Shown here: positions 1 through 8,193 of the stretch, piece after piece
Layout: every line of letters starts with the position of its first letter
Position numbering within the stretch: position 1 is the first letter of the stretch
NCBI GenBank assembly: GCA_945879015.1
Contig: CAMCUO010000017.1
Coordinates: 1 to 49,981 of the forward strand
Source: Chitinophaga pinensis
GTDB taxonomy: Bacteria; Bacteroidota; Bacteroidia; 2-12-FULL-35-15
Reading direction: 5' to 3'
Length of the DNA stretch: 49,981 bases
Made by a program: the position numbers and the translations under genes
Notes under the pieces: generated by a model
Databases searched by the model: none
What the model was told of the DNA's origin: nothing
Seen by the model: the letters and a program-made list of their open reading frames with translations, nothing else

Positions 1-117
1 AATACCAATGCTAATGCTGAATCCTTCAACTCTAAAATAAAAGGATTTAGAGCCAACTTAAGAGGCGTAACTGACGTAAATTTTTTCCTTTTTAGGCTTG
101 AAAAGCTATTTGCTTAA
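1..117 (+). CDS. Transposase C-terminus, partial (ISL3/ISAon1-like)
   Basis: An open frame enters from the left edge and stops at TAA 115-117, giving 38 residues. It contains NAESFNSKIKGFR and ends FFLFRLEKLFA. The pattern N-A-x-x-E-S-F-N-x-K-I-K followed by a basic stretch and F-F-L-F-R-L is what I recognise from the C-terminal end of DDE transposases of the ISL3 superfamily, in particular the ISAon1-type proteins common in Bacteroidota. Only the tail is visible, so whether the element is intact cannot be judged. The terminal inverted repeat of the element would be expected shortly after 117; I could not confirm one without the other end. The next 118 bases hold no gene. Confidence 0.62.
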   Translation, partial: NTNANAESFNSKIKGFRANLRGVTDVNFFLFRLEKLFA

Positions 118-164
118 ATTTTACTCCCCAGAAATAATGACTGACCCGAGATTTGCCTTCTTTC

Positions 165-188
165 CCTTCGACTAGGATCATTGTGACG
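165..188. repeat. Degenerate REP-like sequence (CCCTTCGACT family)
   Basis: It begins CCCTTCGACT and ends TTGTGAC, so it is a decayed version of the CCCTTCGACTACGCTCAGGG-TGAC unit seen intact at 9232-9255 and 20893-20916. It lies between the transposase tail and the stop of the S46 peptidase gene. Confidence 0.4.
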
Positions 189-235
189 ATTGAGTTCATA
201 GTTTATAATGCTTGCTGTTTTTCATTTAACCGTAA

Positions 236-2383
236 CTAGTTAACAATCTTCATTTCGTTAATCAAATTCGTAGCTCCACCATATTTATCAATCAAGAACA
301 ATACATAACGAATATCATTGCTGATGGTGCGTTTGTATTTGCTGTCGAAATAAATATCTCCACTCATTGCTTCCCAGTTGCCGTCAAACGCTAATCCAAC
401 TAGCTCGCCATTTGCGTTTATTACCGGACTTCCAGAGTTTCCTCCCGTGATATCGTTGTCGCTAATAAAGGCTACACGAATATCTCCGTTTTTGTCGGCA
501 TAGTTTCCGTAATTTTTTGTTTTATAAAGTTCTTTCAGTTTTGAAGGAACATTAAATTCAAATTCATTCGGATTGTCTTTTTCCATAATTCCGTTTAATG
601 TAGTGTAGAAATTATAGTGTGCAGCATCTTTTGGAGTGTATGATTTTACATTACCATAAGTTAAGCGCAATGTACCATTTGCATCTGGGTAGAATTTTTT
701 ATCCGTTTGCATTGCCATTAAACCTCTAATGTATTTGCTGCCTTCAACTGTATTTATAGCATTGAATGCATCAATGTGTGATTCGATGTTTTTGCTGTAA
801 TTATCGTAGCAAGTTTTTACAAATGCGTATGCAGGATCTTTCTGAAGTTTTTTTGCATCTGGTTTTTCTAAAAATTTTGCTGCAGTTTGTGCGTTGGTAA
901 TAAAGCTTTTTTCAAAAACAGCTTTAGCAAATTTCTCAAATGTTTCAGTTGTCGTTTTTCCTTTATGTTTTTTCATTACTTCTGCCATGTAAGCAGGTTG
1001 TTGATTTACAGGAATGTTTTCATAATACATTTGAATAATTTTCGCTAAAATTTTTTGTTCAGATGCTTTGTTGAATGATTTGTAAAAATCGGCATTCATG
1101 ATTTTAATGCGCTCAACTGCCTTTTTAATATCAGCTTCATTCTTTTGATTAGACAATAATGCGTCTTCCAAAAAGGCATATTTCATTGCAGCATTTAAAA
1201 TCCCACAGCCGTAAATGCCCTCTCTCATATAAGTAGCATGCAAAGCGTATTGATTGTAGTTAGCATAAGCTTTTTCGTAATTCGACAAAATAGGCTCGTA
1301 TTCAGCTTTTCCTTTTGCCCATGTTGCGAAAGTTGCTTCTGTTTGCTTTTTCTCTTCGTAAACTTTCAAGCGTTTTAATTGCTCTGTTTGTCCGATAAAG
1401 TATTTCCAATAATTAGAAATTCTTGCATATTGAGCCGACATTAATAAACGTGTGCTATCACTTTTCACCATTTGTTCTTTCCACGACGTTAAACGAACAT
1501 CGCGCAAAGCAACAATTGCAGGATTTATTTTGTTAGTTGCTAATTCAATTCCATGAGAAACTTCATAACGGTTTGTTCTTCCTGGAAAACCATAAACCAT
1601 TGTGTAATCACCTTCTTCCAACCCTTTGTTTGAAATGGTCAAAAACTTTTTTGGTTTGTAAGGAATATTATCCGCTGAGTATTTTGCTGGTTTGTTGTCT
1701 TTGTCCGCATAAATGCGAAACATCGAAAAATCACCGGTATGACGAGGCCACATCCAGTTGTCGGTATCACCACCAAATTTACCAATCGCTTGTGGCGGTG
1801 CCGCTACTAAACGAACATCCGTAAATTTTTCGAATACAAATAAATAATAAGCATTGTCTTTAAAGAATGAACGAACAAAACCTTCGTAATGTGTTCCTTT
1901 TGTTGCTTCGTCAACTATTCCTTTAAAAATGGATTGCTTTTTTGATTCACTGGCATCGCCAGCAATTGCTTTGTTTACTTTGTCAGAAACATCTTCCATT
2001 CTTACAAGAATAGAGGCAAATAAATTTTGATTTATTTTTTCTTCAGCAAAATTCTTAGCCCAAAAACCATTGTCTAGAATATTGTCAGACGCTGTACTAT
2101 GGTTGGCAATCGCCTCGTAACCGCAGTGGTGATTCGTTAATAATAATCCTTTGTCAGATATAAGTTCCGAAGTACAACCGCCATTGAACCAAACAATGGC
2201 ATCTTTTAAACTTGCATTGTTTATATCGTACAACTGTTCTGGAGTAAGTTTTAATCCAGCTTTTTTCATTGCCTCGTAGTTATCTTTCAAAAGCATCGGA
2301 AGCCACATGCCTTCGTCAGCCTTAGATAAGTTAGAAGTAAAAAGTGTAAAAGTCAAAAGTATGCAAGCTATTCGTTTATTCAT
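236..2383 (-). CDS. S46 family serine peptidase (dipeptidyl-peptidase 7-like)
   Basis: A secreted dipeptidyl-peptidase of family S46, which removes dipeptides from oligopeptides in the periplasm or at the cell surface. The start is set at ATG 2381-2383 because MNKRIACILLTFTLF gives a clean signal peptide; a longer frame up to 2422 runs through a palindrome (AATGC-TTC-GCATT) and is rejected. The 715-residue length fits the family. The catalytic His lies in TNHHCGYE (about residues 85-86) and the Ser in GGNSGSP (Ser650). The residue 18 after that serine is Gly (FDGNWEAMSGD). From memory of the characterised enzymes, Gly here marks DPP7-type hydrophobic specificity and Arg marks DPP11-type acidic specificity. 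It is monocistronic and divergent from hisS. Confidence 0.93.
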   Translation of the reverse strand: MNKRIACILLTFTLFTSNLSKADEGMWLPMLLKDNYEAMKKAGLKLTPEQLYDINNASLKDAIVWFNGGCTSELISDKGLLLTNHHCGYEAIANHSTASDNILDNGFWAKNFAEEKINQNLFASILVRMEDVSDKVNKAIAGDASESKKQSIFKGIVDEATKGTHYEGFVRSFFKDNAYYLFVFEKFTDVRLVAAPPQAIGKFGGDTDNWMWPRHTGDFSMFRIYADKDNKPAKYSADNIPYKPKKFLTISNKGLEEGDYTMVYGFPGRTNRYEVSHGIELATNKINPAIVALRDVRLTSWKEQMVKSDSTRLLMSAQYARISNYWKYFIGQTEQLKRLKVYEEKKQTEATFATWAKGKAEYEPILSNYEKAYANYNQYALHATYMREGIYGCGILNAAMKYAFLEDALLSNQKNEADIKKAVERIKIMNADFYKSFNKASEQKILAKIIQMYYENIPVNQQPAYMAEVMKKHKGKTTTETFEKFAKAVFEKSFITNAQTAAKFLEKPDAKKLQKDPAYAFVKTCYDNYSKNIESHIDAFNAINTVEGSKYIRGLMAMQTDKKFYPDANGTLRLTYGNVKSYTPKDAAHYNFYTTLNGIMEKDNPNEFEFNVPSKLKELYKTKNYGNYADKNGDIRVAFISDNDITGGNSGSPVINANGELVGLAFDGNWEAMSGDIYFDSKYKRTISNDIRYVLFLIDKYGGATNLINEMKIVN

Positions 2384-2454
2384 AGTATTTAGTTTTTTAT
2401 GGCACTCATGAATGCTTCGCATTTCATAAAAATGTGTTTTTTAATTTATGTATG

Positions 2455-2462
2455 CAAATCTA
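2455..2462 (-). promoter_or_regulatory. Possible -7 box for the S46 peptidase gene
   Basis: On the minus strand the sequence reads TAGATTTG, matching the Bacteroidota -7 consensus TAnnTTTG. It lies about 70 bases upstream of the chosen start. A TTG-type -33 element is present only at a short spacing of about 15 bases, so this is tentative. Confidence 0.33.
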
Positions 2463-2626
2463 TAAATTATAATGAAACAAGCTCGAAAGATAAGCTAAAG
2501 ACCAAAATATCAGTTATAAATGCCTGATATTTTAGGATGAACGGCACGGTGGTTATTAGGGGAAAATTCACGATATTCGTACACGATATTATTGAAGTAG
2601 GATTTTTAGAATTAAGATTTTAAAGA

Positions 2627-3970
2627 ATGGGACAAAAACCAAGCATACCAAAAGGAACTCGAGATTTTTCACCACAAGAAATGGTGAGACGAAATTATAT
2701 TTTTGATAGCATCAAACAAGTGTTTCAACGTTATGGCTATTTGCCAATTGAAACACCTGCAATGGAAAACCTTTCTACATTGATTGGAAAATATGGTGAA
2801 GAAGGAGATAAATTGATTTTTAAGATTTTGAATAGTGGGGATTTTAAAGACGGTGTTGATATGAGTGCCGATTCAAAACAATTGGTAAATAAAATTTCTG
2901 AAAAAGCACTAAAATATGACTTAACTGTTCCTTTTGCCCGTTACGTTGTTCAACACCAAAGTGAAATCACATTTCCATTTAAGCGATATCAGATTCAACC
3001 TGTTTGGCGGGCAGATAGGCCGCAGAAAGGCCGTTACAGAGAATTTTATCAATGTGATGCCGATGTGATTGGAAGTGATTCATTGGTTAATGAAGTGGAA
3101 TTAGTCCAAATGATTGATGATGTATTTACAAAATTGAAAGTCCCAGTCTTAATCAAAATTAATAATCGTAAAATATTAAGTGGAATTGCTGAAGTGATAG
3201 GAGAAAAAGAAAAAATTGTAACGATAACGGTTGCAATTGATAAGTTGGACAAGGTTGGAGCAGATGGAGTGAATAAGGAGTTGAAAGAAAATGGAGTAAG
3301 TGATTCCGCAATTCAAAAATTACAACCATTAATAGAATTTAAAGGAACAACACTTGAGAAAGTAAATTTTTTAAAAGGATTATTGTCTACTTCTGATATT
3401 GGATTAAAAGGTATTTCTGAAGTTGAATATATTTTCAAAACGGTAGATGAGTTAAAATTAAATACAGCGAAAATAGAATTAGACATCACACTTGCCCGTG
3501 GCTTAAACTATTATACTGGAGCAATCTTCGAGGTAAAAGCAAATGTTGGAACATTAACAAGCAGCATTTGTGGTGGTGGTCGTTATGATGATTTAACAGG
3601 AATTTTCGGTTTGCCAAATATGAGCGGAGTTGGAATTTCGTTTGGTGCAGATAGAATTTATGATGTATTAAACGAATTGAATTTATATCCCGAAACGGTT
3701 TCTGCATCAACTAAATTATTGTTTGTTGCTTTCAACGAAAAAGATCAAAGTGATTTACTTCCATTGTTAGCAAAGGTTCGTAAGGCAGGAATCAATTCTG
3801 AGATTTATCCAAATGTAAAAGCAGATGCTAAAAAGCAATTTACGTACGGAGAATCTAAAAATATTCCTTTTGTTATTTCTACGAAAGAAGGTGTTTTGAC
3901 TTTGAAGAATATTGTGAGTGGAGAAAAAGAAGAATTGACAATTGATAAGATTATCGAGAAGCTACGATAA
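2627..3970 (+). CDS. hisS: Histidyl-tRNA synthetase
   Basis: Charges tRNA-His with histidine in the cytoplasm. It is a class II synthetase of 447 residues, the usual length. Motif 2 is seen as [20 protein letters not shown], the histidine-binding HisA motif as [10 protein letters not shown], and motif 3 as [15 protein letters not shown]; a C-terminal anticodon-binding domain follows from about residue 360. The N-terminal [10 protein letters not shown] matches the conserved KGTxD start of HisRS, which supports ATG 2627. The gene is divergent from the S46 peptidase. Its stop codon is followed one base later by the left arm of the inverted repeat that encloses the GxxExxY gene. Confidence 0.97.
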   Translation: MGQKPSIPKGTRDFSPQEMVRRNYIFDSIKQVFQRYGYLPIETPAMENLSTLIGKYGEEGDKLIFKILNSGDFKDGVDMSADSKQLVNKISEKALKYDLTVPFARYVVQHQSEITFPFKRYQIQPVWRADRPQKGRYREFYQCDADVIGSDSLVNEVELVQMIDDVFTKLKVPVLIKINNRKILSGIAEVIGEKEKIVTITVAIDKLDKVGADGVNKELKENGVSDSAIQKLQPLIEFKGTTLEKVNFLKGLLSTSDIGLKGISEVEYIFKTVDELKLNTAKIELDITLARGLNYYTGAIFEVKANVGTLTSSICGGGRYDDLTGIFGLPNMSGVGISFGADRIYDVLNELNLYPETVSASTKLLFVAFNEKDQSDLLPLLAKVRKAGINSEIYPNVKADAKKQFTYGESKNIPFVISTKEGVLTLKNIVSGEKEELTIDKIIEKLR

Positions 3971-4003
3971 GTTTGCCACAAAGGCGGAAAGGCGCAAAGT
4001 TAA

Positions 4004-4025
4004 GGTGAAATAAATTTCACCTTTT
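4004..4025 (+). terminator. Small hairpin after hisS, possible terminator
   Basis: GGTGAAA and TTTCACC form a 7-bp stem with a 4-base loop, followed by CTTTT. It lies just inside the left arm of the GxxExxY element and could end hisS transcripts, although the T-run is short. Confidence 0.4.
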
Positions 4026-4047
4026 AAAATTAAAAGCAGAAAGAAAA

Positions 4048-4455
4048 ATGATGGAAAGAGAAGAGTACGAGAGGATAGGTAAAGAAATTGTTGATTGTTG
4101 TTTATCTGTTCATAGGGAAATGGGACCAGGTTTATTAGAGTCGGTTTATGAAATGAGTTTAATGAAGGAGTTTGAGTTGAGAGGCATTAATGCTGAATGT
4201 CAAGTTGCAGTTCCCTTAGTATATAAAGGCTACGAATTGTCAAAAGAATTTAGAATAGATATTTTATTGGAAAATGAAATTGTTTTGGAGTTAAAAGCTA
4301 CAGAAACGGTGTCTCCAACTCATATAGCACAAATAATATCTTATTTGAAATTAACAGATAAACGTTTGGGTTACTTGATAAATTTTAATGTACCCCTTAT
4401 GAAAAATGGAGTCCAAAGATTCGTGAACAATTATTATAAAACAATCGTAATTTAA
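4048..4455 (+). CDS. GxxExxY family protein (PD-(D/E)xK nuclease-like)
   Basis: A 135-residue protein with the signature G-L-L-E-S-V-Y at residues 28-34, which names the GxxExxY family. The core R-I-D-I-L-L-E then I-V-L-E-L-K-A places Asp71, Glu81 and Lys83 as in PD-(D/E)xK nucleases; the family is usually assigned to that fold, but its biological role is not established. The start could be either of the two tandem ATGs at 4048 and 4051. The upstream AAGCAGAAAGAAAA stretch is a suitable A-rich initiation region. The gene is enclosed by an inverted repeat and sits between hisS and hutH with no functional link to either, so it looks like cargo of a repeat element. Confidence 0.88.
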   Translation: MMEREEYERIGKEIVDCCLSVHREMGPGLLESVYEMSLMKEFELRGINAECQVAVPLVYKGYELSKEFRIDILLENEIVLELKATETVSPTHIAQIISYLKLTDKRLGYLINFNVPLMKNGVQRFVNNYYKTIVI

Positions 4456-4500
4456 CCCAAAAACTTTGCGCCTTAGCGTCTTAGTGGCAAATATCCTACT

Positions 4501-6009
4501 ATGCACACAATAACAACAGCCCAATTATCTTTACAAACGATTTCTGAAATCATTTCAGGAAACAAAAAGCTTTCTCTTTCCGATGAAGCTAAAAAGAACA
4601 TTTCCTCTTGCCGAGAATACCTCGATAAAAAAATGGCTTCTCAGAAAGAACCTATCTATGGTATTAACACAGGTTTTGGTTCATTATGCAATGTTGTAAT
4701 CCCAGATTCGGATTTAGAAAAGTTGCAACAAAATTTAGTGATGTCACATGCATGTGGAACAGGAGATGAAGTTCCTTCAGAGGTTGTGAAGTTGATGTTG
4801 CTTTTGAAAATTCAAGCTTTGTCGTACGGGAAATCTGGCGTGCAATTACAAACAGTTGAACGACTGCTTGATTTTTTTAATAACGATGTTTTACCTGTTG
4901 TATATCAATTAGGTTCCTTAGGTGCTTCTGGCGACTTAGCACCATTGGCTCACATGAGTTTGCCATTGTTAGCTTTAGGCGAAGTTTATTATAAAGGAAA
5001 AAAACAAGCTTCTTTAGAAGTATTAAAACAATTAAACTTAAAACCAATTACACTTAAATCAAAAGAAGGATTAGCCTTGTTGAACGGAACACAATTCATG
5101 AGTGCTTATGGAGCTTGGTGTTTATTACAAACAAGAAAATTAAACATTGCTGCTGATGTGATTGGCGCAATTTCATTAGATGCATTTGATGGTAGAATAG
5201 AACCTTTCAAATTGCACATTCATACTATTCGTCCTCACAAAGGACAATTAAAAACTGCGGAGAATATGCGTAAGTTGTTCGAAGGAAGTGAAATTATAAA
5301 ACGCAAAAAAGAACACGTACAAGATCCATATTCGTTTCGTTGTATCCCCCAAGTGCATGGTGCTTCAAAAGATGCAATTGAACATGTAGAAAATGTTTTC
5401 CTTACAGAAATAAATTCGGTTACAGACAATCCAACAATTTTTCCTGATGAAGATGAAATTATTTCCGGAGGAAATTTTCACGGACAACCACTTGCATTGG
5501 CCTTAGATTTTTTAGCAATCGCATTAGCAGAACTAGGAAGCATTTCGGAAAGAAGAACGTATCAGTTGATAGCAGGATTAAGAGGGTTGCCTCCATTTTT
5601 AGTTGCCAAGCCGGGATTAAATTCTGGATTTATGATTCCGCAATATACTGCTGCGAGTATTGTTAGTCAAAACAAACAATTGTGTTCTCCTGCTTCGGTT
5701 GATTCTATTGTAAGTTCAAACGGACAAGAAGATCATGTATCGATGGGTTCAAATGCTGCTACAAAATGTTACAAAGTTGTAGAAAACTTAAATCGCATTT
5801 TGGCAATCGAATTATTTAACGGAGCTCAGGCTTTGGAGTTTAGAAAACTCCCGAATGAATCGGGACAGGCTTTGAAGTCTTCTGGTATTATTGAAAAAAT
5901 TGTTGCTGATTATAGAAAGATAGTTCCATTTGTTGAAGAAGATAAAATCATGTATGCCGAAATTGAAAAAAGTGTTCAGTTTTTGAAACAAACGCAATTT
6001 TCTATCTAA
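4501..6009 (+). CDS. hutH: Histidine ammonia-lyase
   Basis: Removes ammonia from L-histidine to give urocanate, the first step of histidine use. It has 502 residues. The Ala-Ser-Gly triad that cyclises to the MIO electrophile is at residues 142-144 in GSLGASGDLAPLAH; other lyase-family segments are GINTGFGSL near residue 60 and HGQPLALALDFLA in the core. The ATG lies nine bases after the right arm of the GxxExxY element, so the repeat forms the immediate leader. The other hut genes (hutU, hutI, hutG) are not in the window. The stop overlaps the next start as TAATG. The histidine clade is favoured over phenylalanine/tyrosine lyases by length and overall sequence, but substrate was not tested. 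Confidence 0.93.
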   Translation: MHTITTAQLSLQTISEIISGNKKLSLSDEAKKNISSCREYLDKKMASQKEPIYGINTGFGSLCNVVIPDSDLEKLQQNLVMSHACGTGDEVPSEVVKLMLLLKIQALSYGKSGVQLQTVERLLDFFNNDVLPVVYQLGSLGASGDLAPLAHMSLPLLALGEVYYKGKKQASLEVLKQLNLKPITLKSKEGLALLNGTQFMSAYGAWCLLQTRKLNIAADVIGAISLDAFDGRIEPFKLHIHTIRPHKGQLKTAENMRKLFEGSEIIKRKKEHVQDPYSFRCIPQVHGASKDAIEHVENVFLTEINSVTDNPTIFPDEDEIISGGNFHGQPLALALDFLAIALAELGSISERRTYQLIAGLRGLPPFLVAKPGLNSGFMIPQYTAASIVSQNKQLCSPASVDSIVSSNGQEDHVSMGSNAATKCYKVVENLNRILAIELFNGAQALEFRKLPNESGQALKSSGIIEKIVADYRKIVPFVEEDKIMYAEIEKSVQFLKQTQFSI

Positions 6010-6623
6010 TGAAAAAAAAATGTCTCATATTAATGAGAATACTTCTTATATCAGTATTAATTTTTACTTCGTCCTACAGTTTCGCTTGCGAATGCAGCTC
6101 CTTATCTCCTTTATCCAAAGAACTGTGTAAAGATTATGATGTGATTTTTTATGGAACGGTAGATTCAATTGGAGCATGTAATGATAAATGGTCTGCTATT
6201 GCATATTTTACAATTTCTGATTTGTATAAAGGAAAAGTTCACCAGCAAGTAGAAATTAATTTCGATTGCAACACAGAATGTATGATGAGTCTTGCACCCG
6301 ATGACGAATGGATTATTTATGCAAAGTATTTAAAGTTTGATTTTTTGCAAATTTCTATTTGTGAACATAGTCGTAAAAAATTTAATGACGATGCTCAGGA
6401 TTTTTATTTGATTGATACTAAAAGAACATTTACAGAAGAGCTTGGTTTTTTAAAAACTAATTTAGAAATACAAGCTTTTGTACAACCCACCGTTGTGAAC
6501 AATACTGTTACCGATACTAGCAGACACAACACTCAGCCTAGCTCATGGGGGAAAGTAACTTTATTGTTAGTTTCACTTTTGGTAATGGCCATAGTTTACT
6601 TTGTAACACGTAAGAAAAAATGA
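6009..6623 (+). CDS. Secreted TIMP/NTR-like protein with C-terminal membrane anchor
   Basis: A 204-residue protein with an N-terminal signal segment ending SYSFA, followed at once by CECSS. A mature chain starting C-x-C and continuing into D-V-I-F-Y-G-T-V-D-S-I is the pattern of the netrin-like/TIMP fold, where the first Cys is disulfide-bonded. Further cysteines (CNDK, CNTEC, CEHS) fit several disulfides. Residues about 182-199 form one membrane helix followed by RKKK, so the domain should face the periplasm or outside. It overlaps hutH (TAATG) and the pyrophosphatase gene by four bases (ATGA), so it is translated from their operon. Assignment to the fold is from pattern only; no specific function is known. 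Confidence 0.6.
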   Translation: MKKKCLILMRILLISVLIFTSSYSFACECSSLSPLSKELCKDYDVIFYGTVDSIGACNDKWSAIAYFTISDLYKGKVHQQVEINFDCNTECMMSLAPDDEWIIYAKYLKFDFLQISICEHSRKKFNDDAQDFYLIDTKRTFTEELGFLKTNLEIQAFVQPTVVNNTVTDTSRHNTQPSSWGKVTLLLVSLLVMAIVYFVTRKKK

Positions 6624-7231
6624 ACAAATTTAAATCACATCCTTGGCATGGCATTGCTATAGGAGATAATGCGCCACAAGTTATAACTGCATTTATTGAA
6701 ATTGTTCCCACAGATACCGTGAAATACGAAATTGATAAAGAATCTGGGTATTTAAAAATTGACAGACCTCAAAAATTTTCGAATGTTGTTCCTACTTTAT
6801 ATGGATTTATTCCACAAACATATTGTGATGTGAAGGTAGCTGAATTTGCAGCATTAAAATCTGGAAAAGTTGTTTCGAAAGGCGATGGTGATCCATTGGA
6901 TATTTGTGTGTTGAGCGAAAAAACAATAACGCATGGTGATATCATTTTGCAAGCTATTCCAATTGGTGGTTTTCGGTTGATTGATAAGGGTGAGGCAGAT
7001 GATAAAATAATTGCAATTATGAAAGGAGATGAAGTATTTGAAGGATGGAAAGATATTGCAGATTGTACAGAAGCTGTAATTGACCGATTAAAACATTACT
7101 TTTTGACCTATAAAAATATTCCAGGAGCAGAAAAACCAACTTGTGAGATTACCCATATTTATGGAAGAGATGAAGCGTATGAGGTTATAAAAAGAAGTCA
7201 GGAAGATTATAAAAAGAAGTTTGAAAAATAA
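6620..7231 (+). CDS. ppa: Inorganic pyrophosphatase
   Basis: Hydrolyses pyrophosphate released by biosynthetic reactions. It is a soluble family I enzyme of 203 residues. The signature D-G-D-P-L-D is at residues 89-94 with the metal-binding aspartates, preceded by Y-G-F-I-P-Q-T-Y-C around residue 61. Family I proteins of about 175 residues are usual in many bacteria; the extra length here is mostly N-terminal and C-terminal, as in other Bacteroidota homologues. It starts inside the end of the NTR-like gene and its TAA overlaps the next ATG (TAATG), so the four genes from hutH onward form one translationally coupled operon. Confidence 0.93.
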   Translation: MNKFKSHPWHGIAIGDNAPQVITAFIEIVPTDTVKYEIDKESGYLKIDRPQKFSNVVPTLYGFIPQTYCDVKVAEFAALKSGKVVSKGDGDPLDICVLSEKTITHGDIILQAIPIGGFRLIDKGEADDKIIAIMKGDEVFEGWKDIADCTEAVIDRLKHYFLTYKNIPGAEKPTCEITHIYGRDEAYEVIKRSQEDYKKKFEK

Positions 7232-7890
7232 TGCTTAACGTATATTGTATTCCAGGAATGGGAGTTAACGAACGTTTATTCAGAAATTTAAACCTGAATA
7301 ATTGCAATATTCACCACATTAAATGGGAAACACCATTTAAAAATGAATTACTTTCTGAGTATGCAATGCGACTTACTAAACAAATTGATTCATCCAAACC
7401 ATTTGTTTTAGTTGGTGTATCATTTGGTGGAATGTGTTGTGTTGAAATCGCAAAACAATTAGAACCATTAAAGACATTTATTGTTTCAAGTAATAAATTT
7501 CATGATGAGCTTCCATTGAAATTAACTTTCTGGCGAGTAATTCCAATTTACAGGTTATTCAGAGATGGTTTTTATAAAAATGCGGTGATGTTTACTAAAA
7601 AACAATTTGGCATTGTTACTGAGGAGCAAAAAATCAATTTTAAAAAAATGTTAGATGAAGCTCCGGAAAATTACTTTAACGGAGCGGTAAATTGTATAGT
7701 TAAATGGAGAAACAAAATTCGTCCAGCTAATTTAATACATATTCATGGCAATGCGGATAGAGTTTTGCCTCACAGAAAACTAAAAGAATGTGATTATACA
7801 ATTAAAGGCGGAACCCACTTTATGATAGTGAATAGAGGAGAAGAGATAAGTGAGATAATTAATAATGAGTTAAAACATATTATTTATTAA
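7231..7890 (+). CDS. Alpha/beta-hydrolase family protein
   Basis: A 219-residue cytoplasmic protein with no signal peptide. The N-terminal Y-C-I-P-G-M-G turn, the nucleophile elbow G-V-S-F-G-G with Ser64, an Asp in H-G-N-A-D-R-V-L-P and the late His in G-G-T-H-F-M form a complete catalytic triad. The lid region is short, as in small esterase or thioesterase-like members. The substrate is unknown. It is the last gene of the hutH operon and its stop overlaps by 11 bases the convergent remnant of an M23 peptidase gene. Confidence 0.82.
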   Translation: MLNVYCIPGMGVNERLFRNLNLNNCNIHHIKWETPFKNELLSEYAMRLTKQIDSSKPFVLVGVSFGGMCCVEIAKQLEPLKTFIVSSNKFHDELPLKLTFWRVIPIYRLFRDGFYKNAVMFTKKQFGIVTEEQKINFKKMLDEAPENYFNGAVNCIVKWRNKIRPANLIHIHGNADRVLPHRKLKECDYTIKGGTHFMIVNRGEEISEIINNELKHIIY

Positions 7891-8178
7891 AATGTTCTTT
7901 GGGATTCAAATAGAACATCTTCTTCCACCCTTGATGATCTCGGTCTATTCGCGATAGATAAGGAATAGTTGTAGTAAACGAGCAGTGCAGGTGTGGTGAG
8001 CGAAAATGTCAATTCCTTTATGTGTGCCACATTTCCCCCATGGATAATACGAAAATGAATCTTTGTTCCAACTACTTTTTGTAGCACCCGCTGCTGGAAT
8101 GCTCATATTCTCTGGAATAAGAAAGCCGATTAATAAAATGGACAGCGCAATAAGAAGTAATTTCCGTTTTTTTGTCAT
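7880..8178 (-). pseudogene. M23 metallopeptidase, internally deleted pseudogene
   Basis: The N-terminal frame from ATG 8176-8178 has a signal-type helix and then WNKDSFSYYPWGKCGTHKGI-DIFA, which holds the first M23 zinc motif (H-x-x-x-D). About 5 bases later, in another frame (7996-7880), the sequence reads PHLHCSFTTTIPYLSRIDRD and then GWKKMFYLNPKEHFNK to a TAA at 7880-7882. That is the second zinc motif (H-x-H) and the typical C-terminus of Bacteroidota M23 proteins. Everything between the two motifs, roughly a third to half of the catalytic domain, is missing and the frame is broken at about 7997-8002. The gene therefore cannot make an enzyme. Confidence 0.85.
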
Positions 8179-8193
8179 GTTAAAATAAAGGAA

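Larger units (their letters stand above)
3972..4491 (+). mobile_element. IVS-like element: inverted repeat enclosing a GxxExxY gene
   Basis: Left arm 3972-4001 starts TTTGCCACAAAGGCGG; right arm 4462-4491 is its imperfect reverse complement, ending CTTAGTGGCAAAT. By hand alignment 26 of 30 positions match. Each arm is itself a chain of near-repeats of AAGGCGC/AAGACGC. The arms start one base after the hisS stop and end nine bases before the hutH start, so the element fills the whole gap. The same arm family occurs at 24477-24504 and twice at 47031-47130. No target duplication was recognised. Calling it mobile is inference from its modular form and repetition. Confidence 0.6.

Noticed and set aside
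4501..6009. A complete histidine utilisation (hut) operon
   Set aside because: Only hutH is present; the following genes are an NTR-like protein, pyrophosphatase and a hydrolase, not hutU, hutI or hutG.
7887..8087. A 66-residue frame on the minus strand read as its own gene
   Set aside because: It overlaps the broken M23 gene in a third frame and has no family likeness; the recognisable M23 motifs lie in the two other frames.
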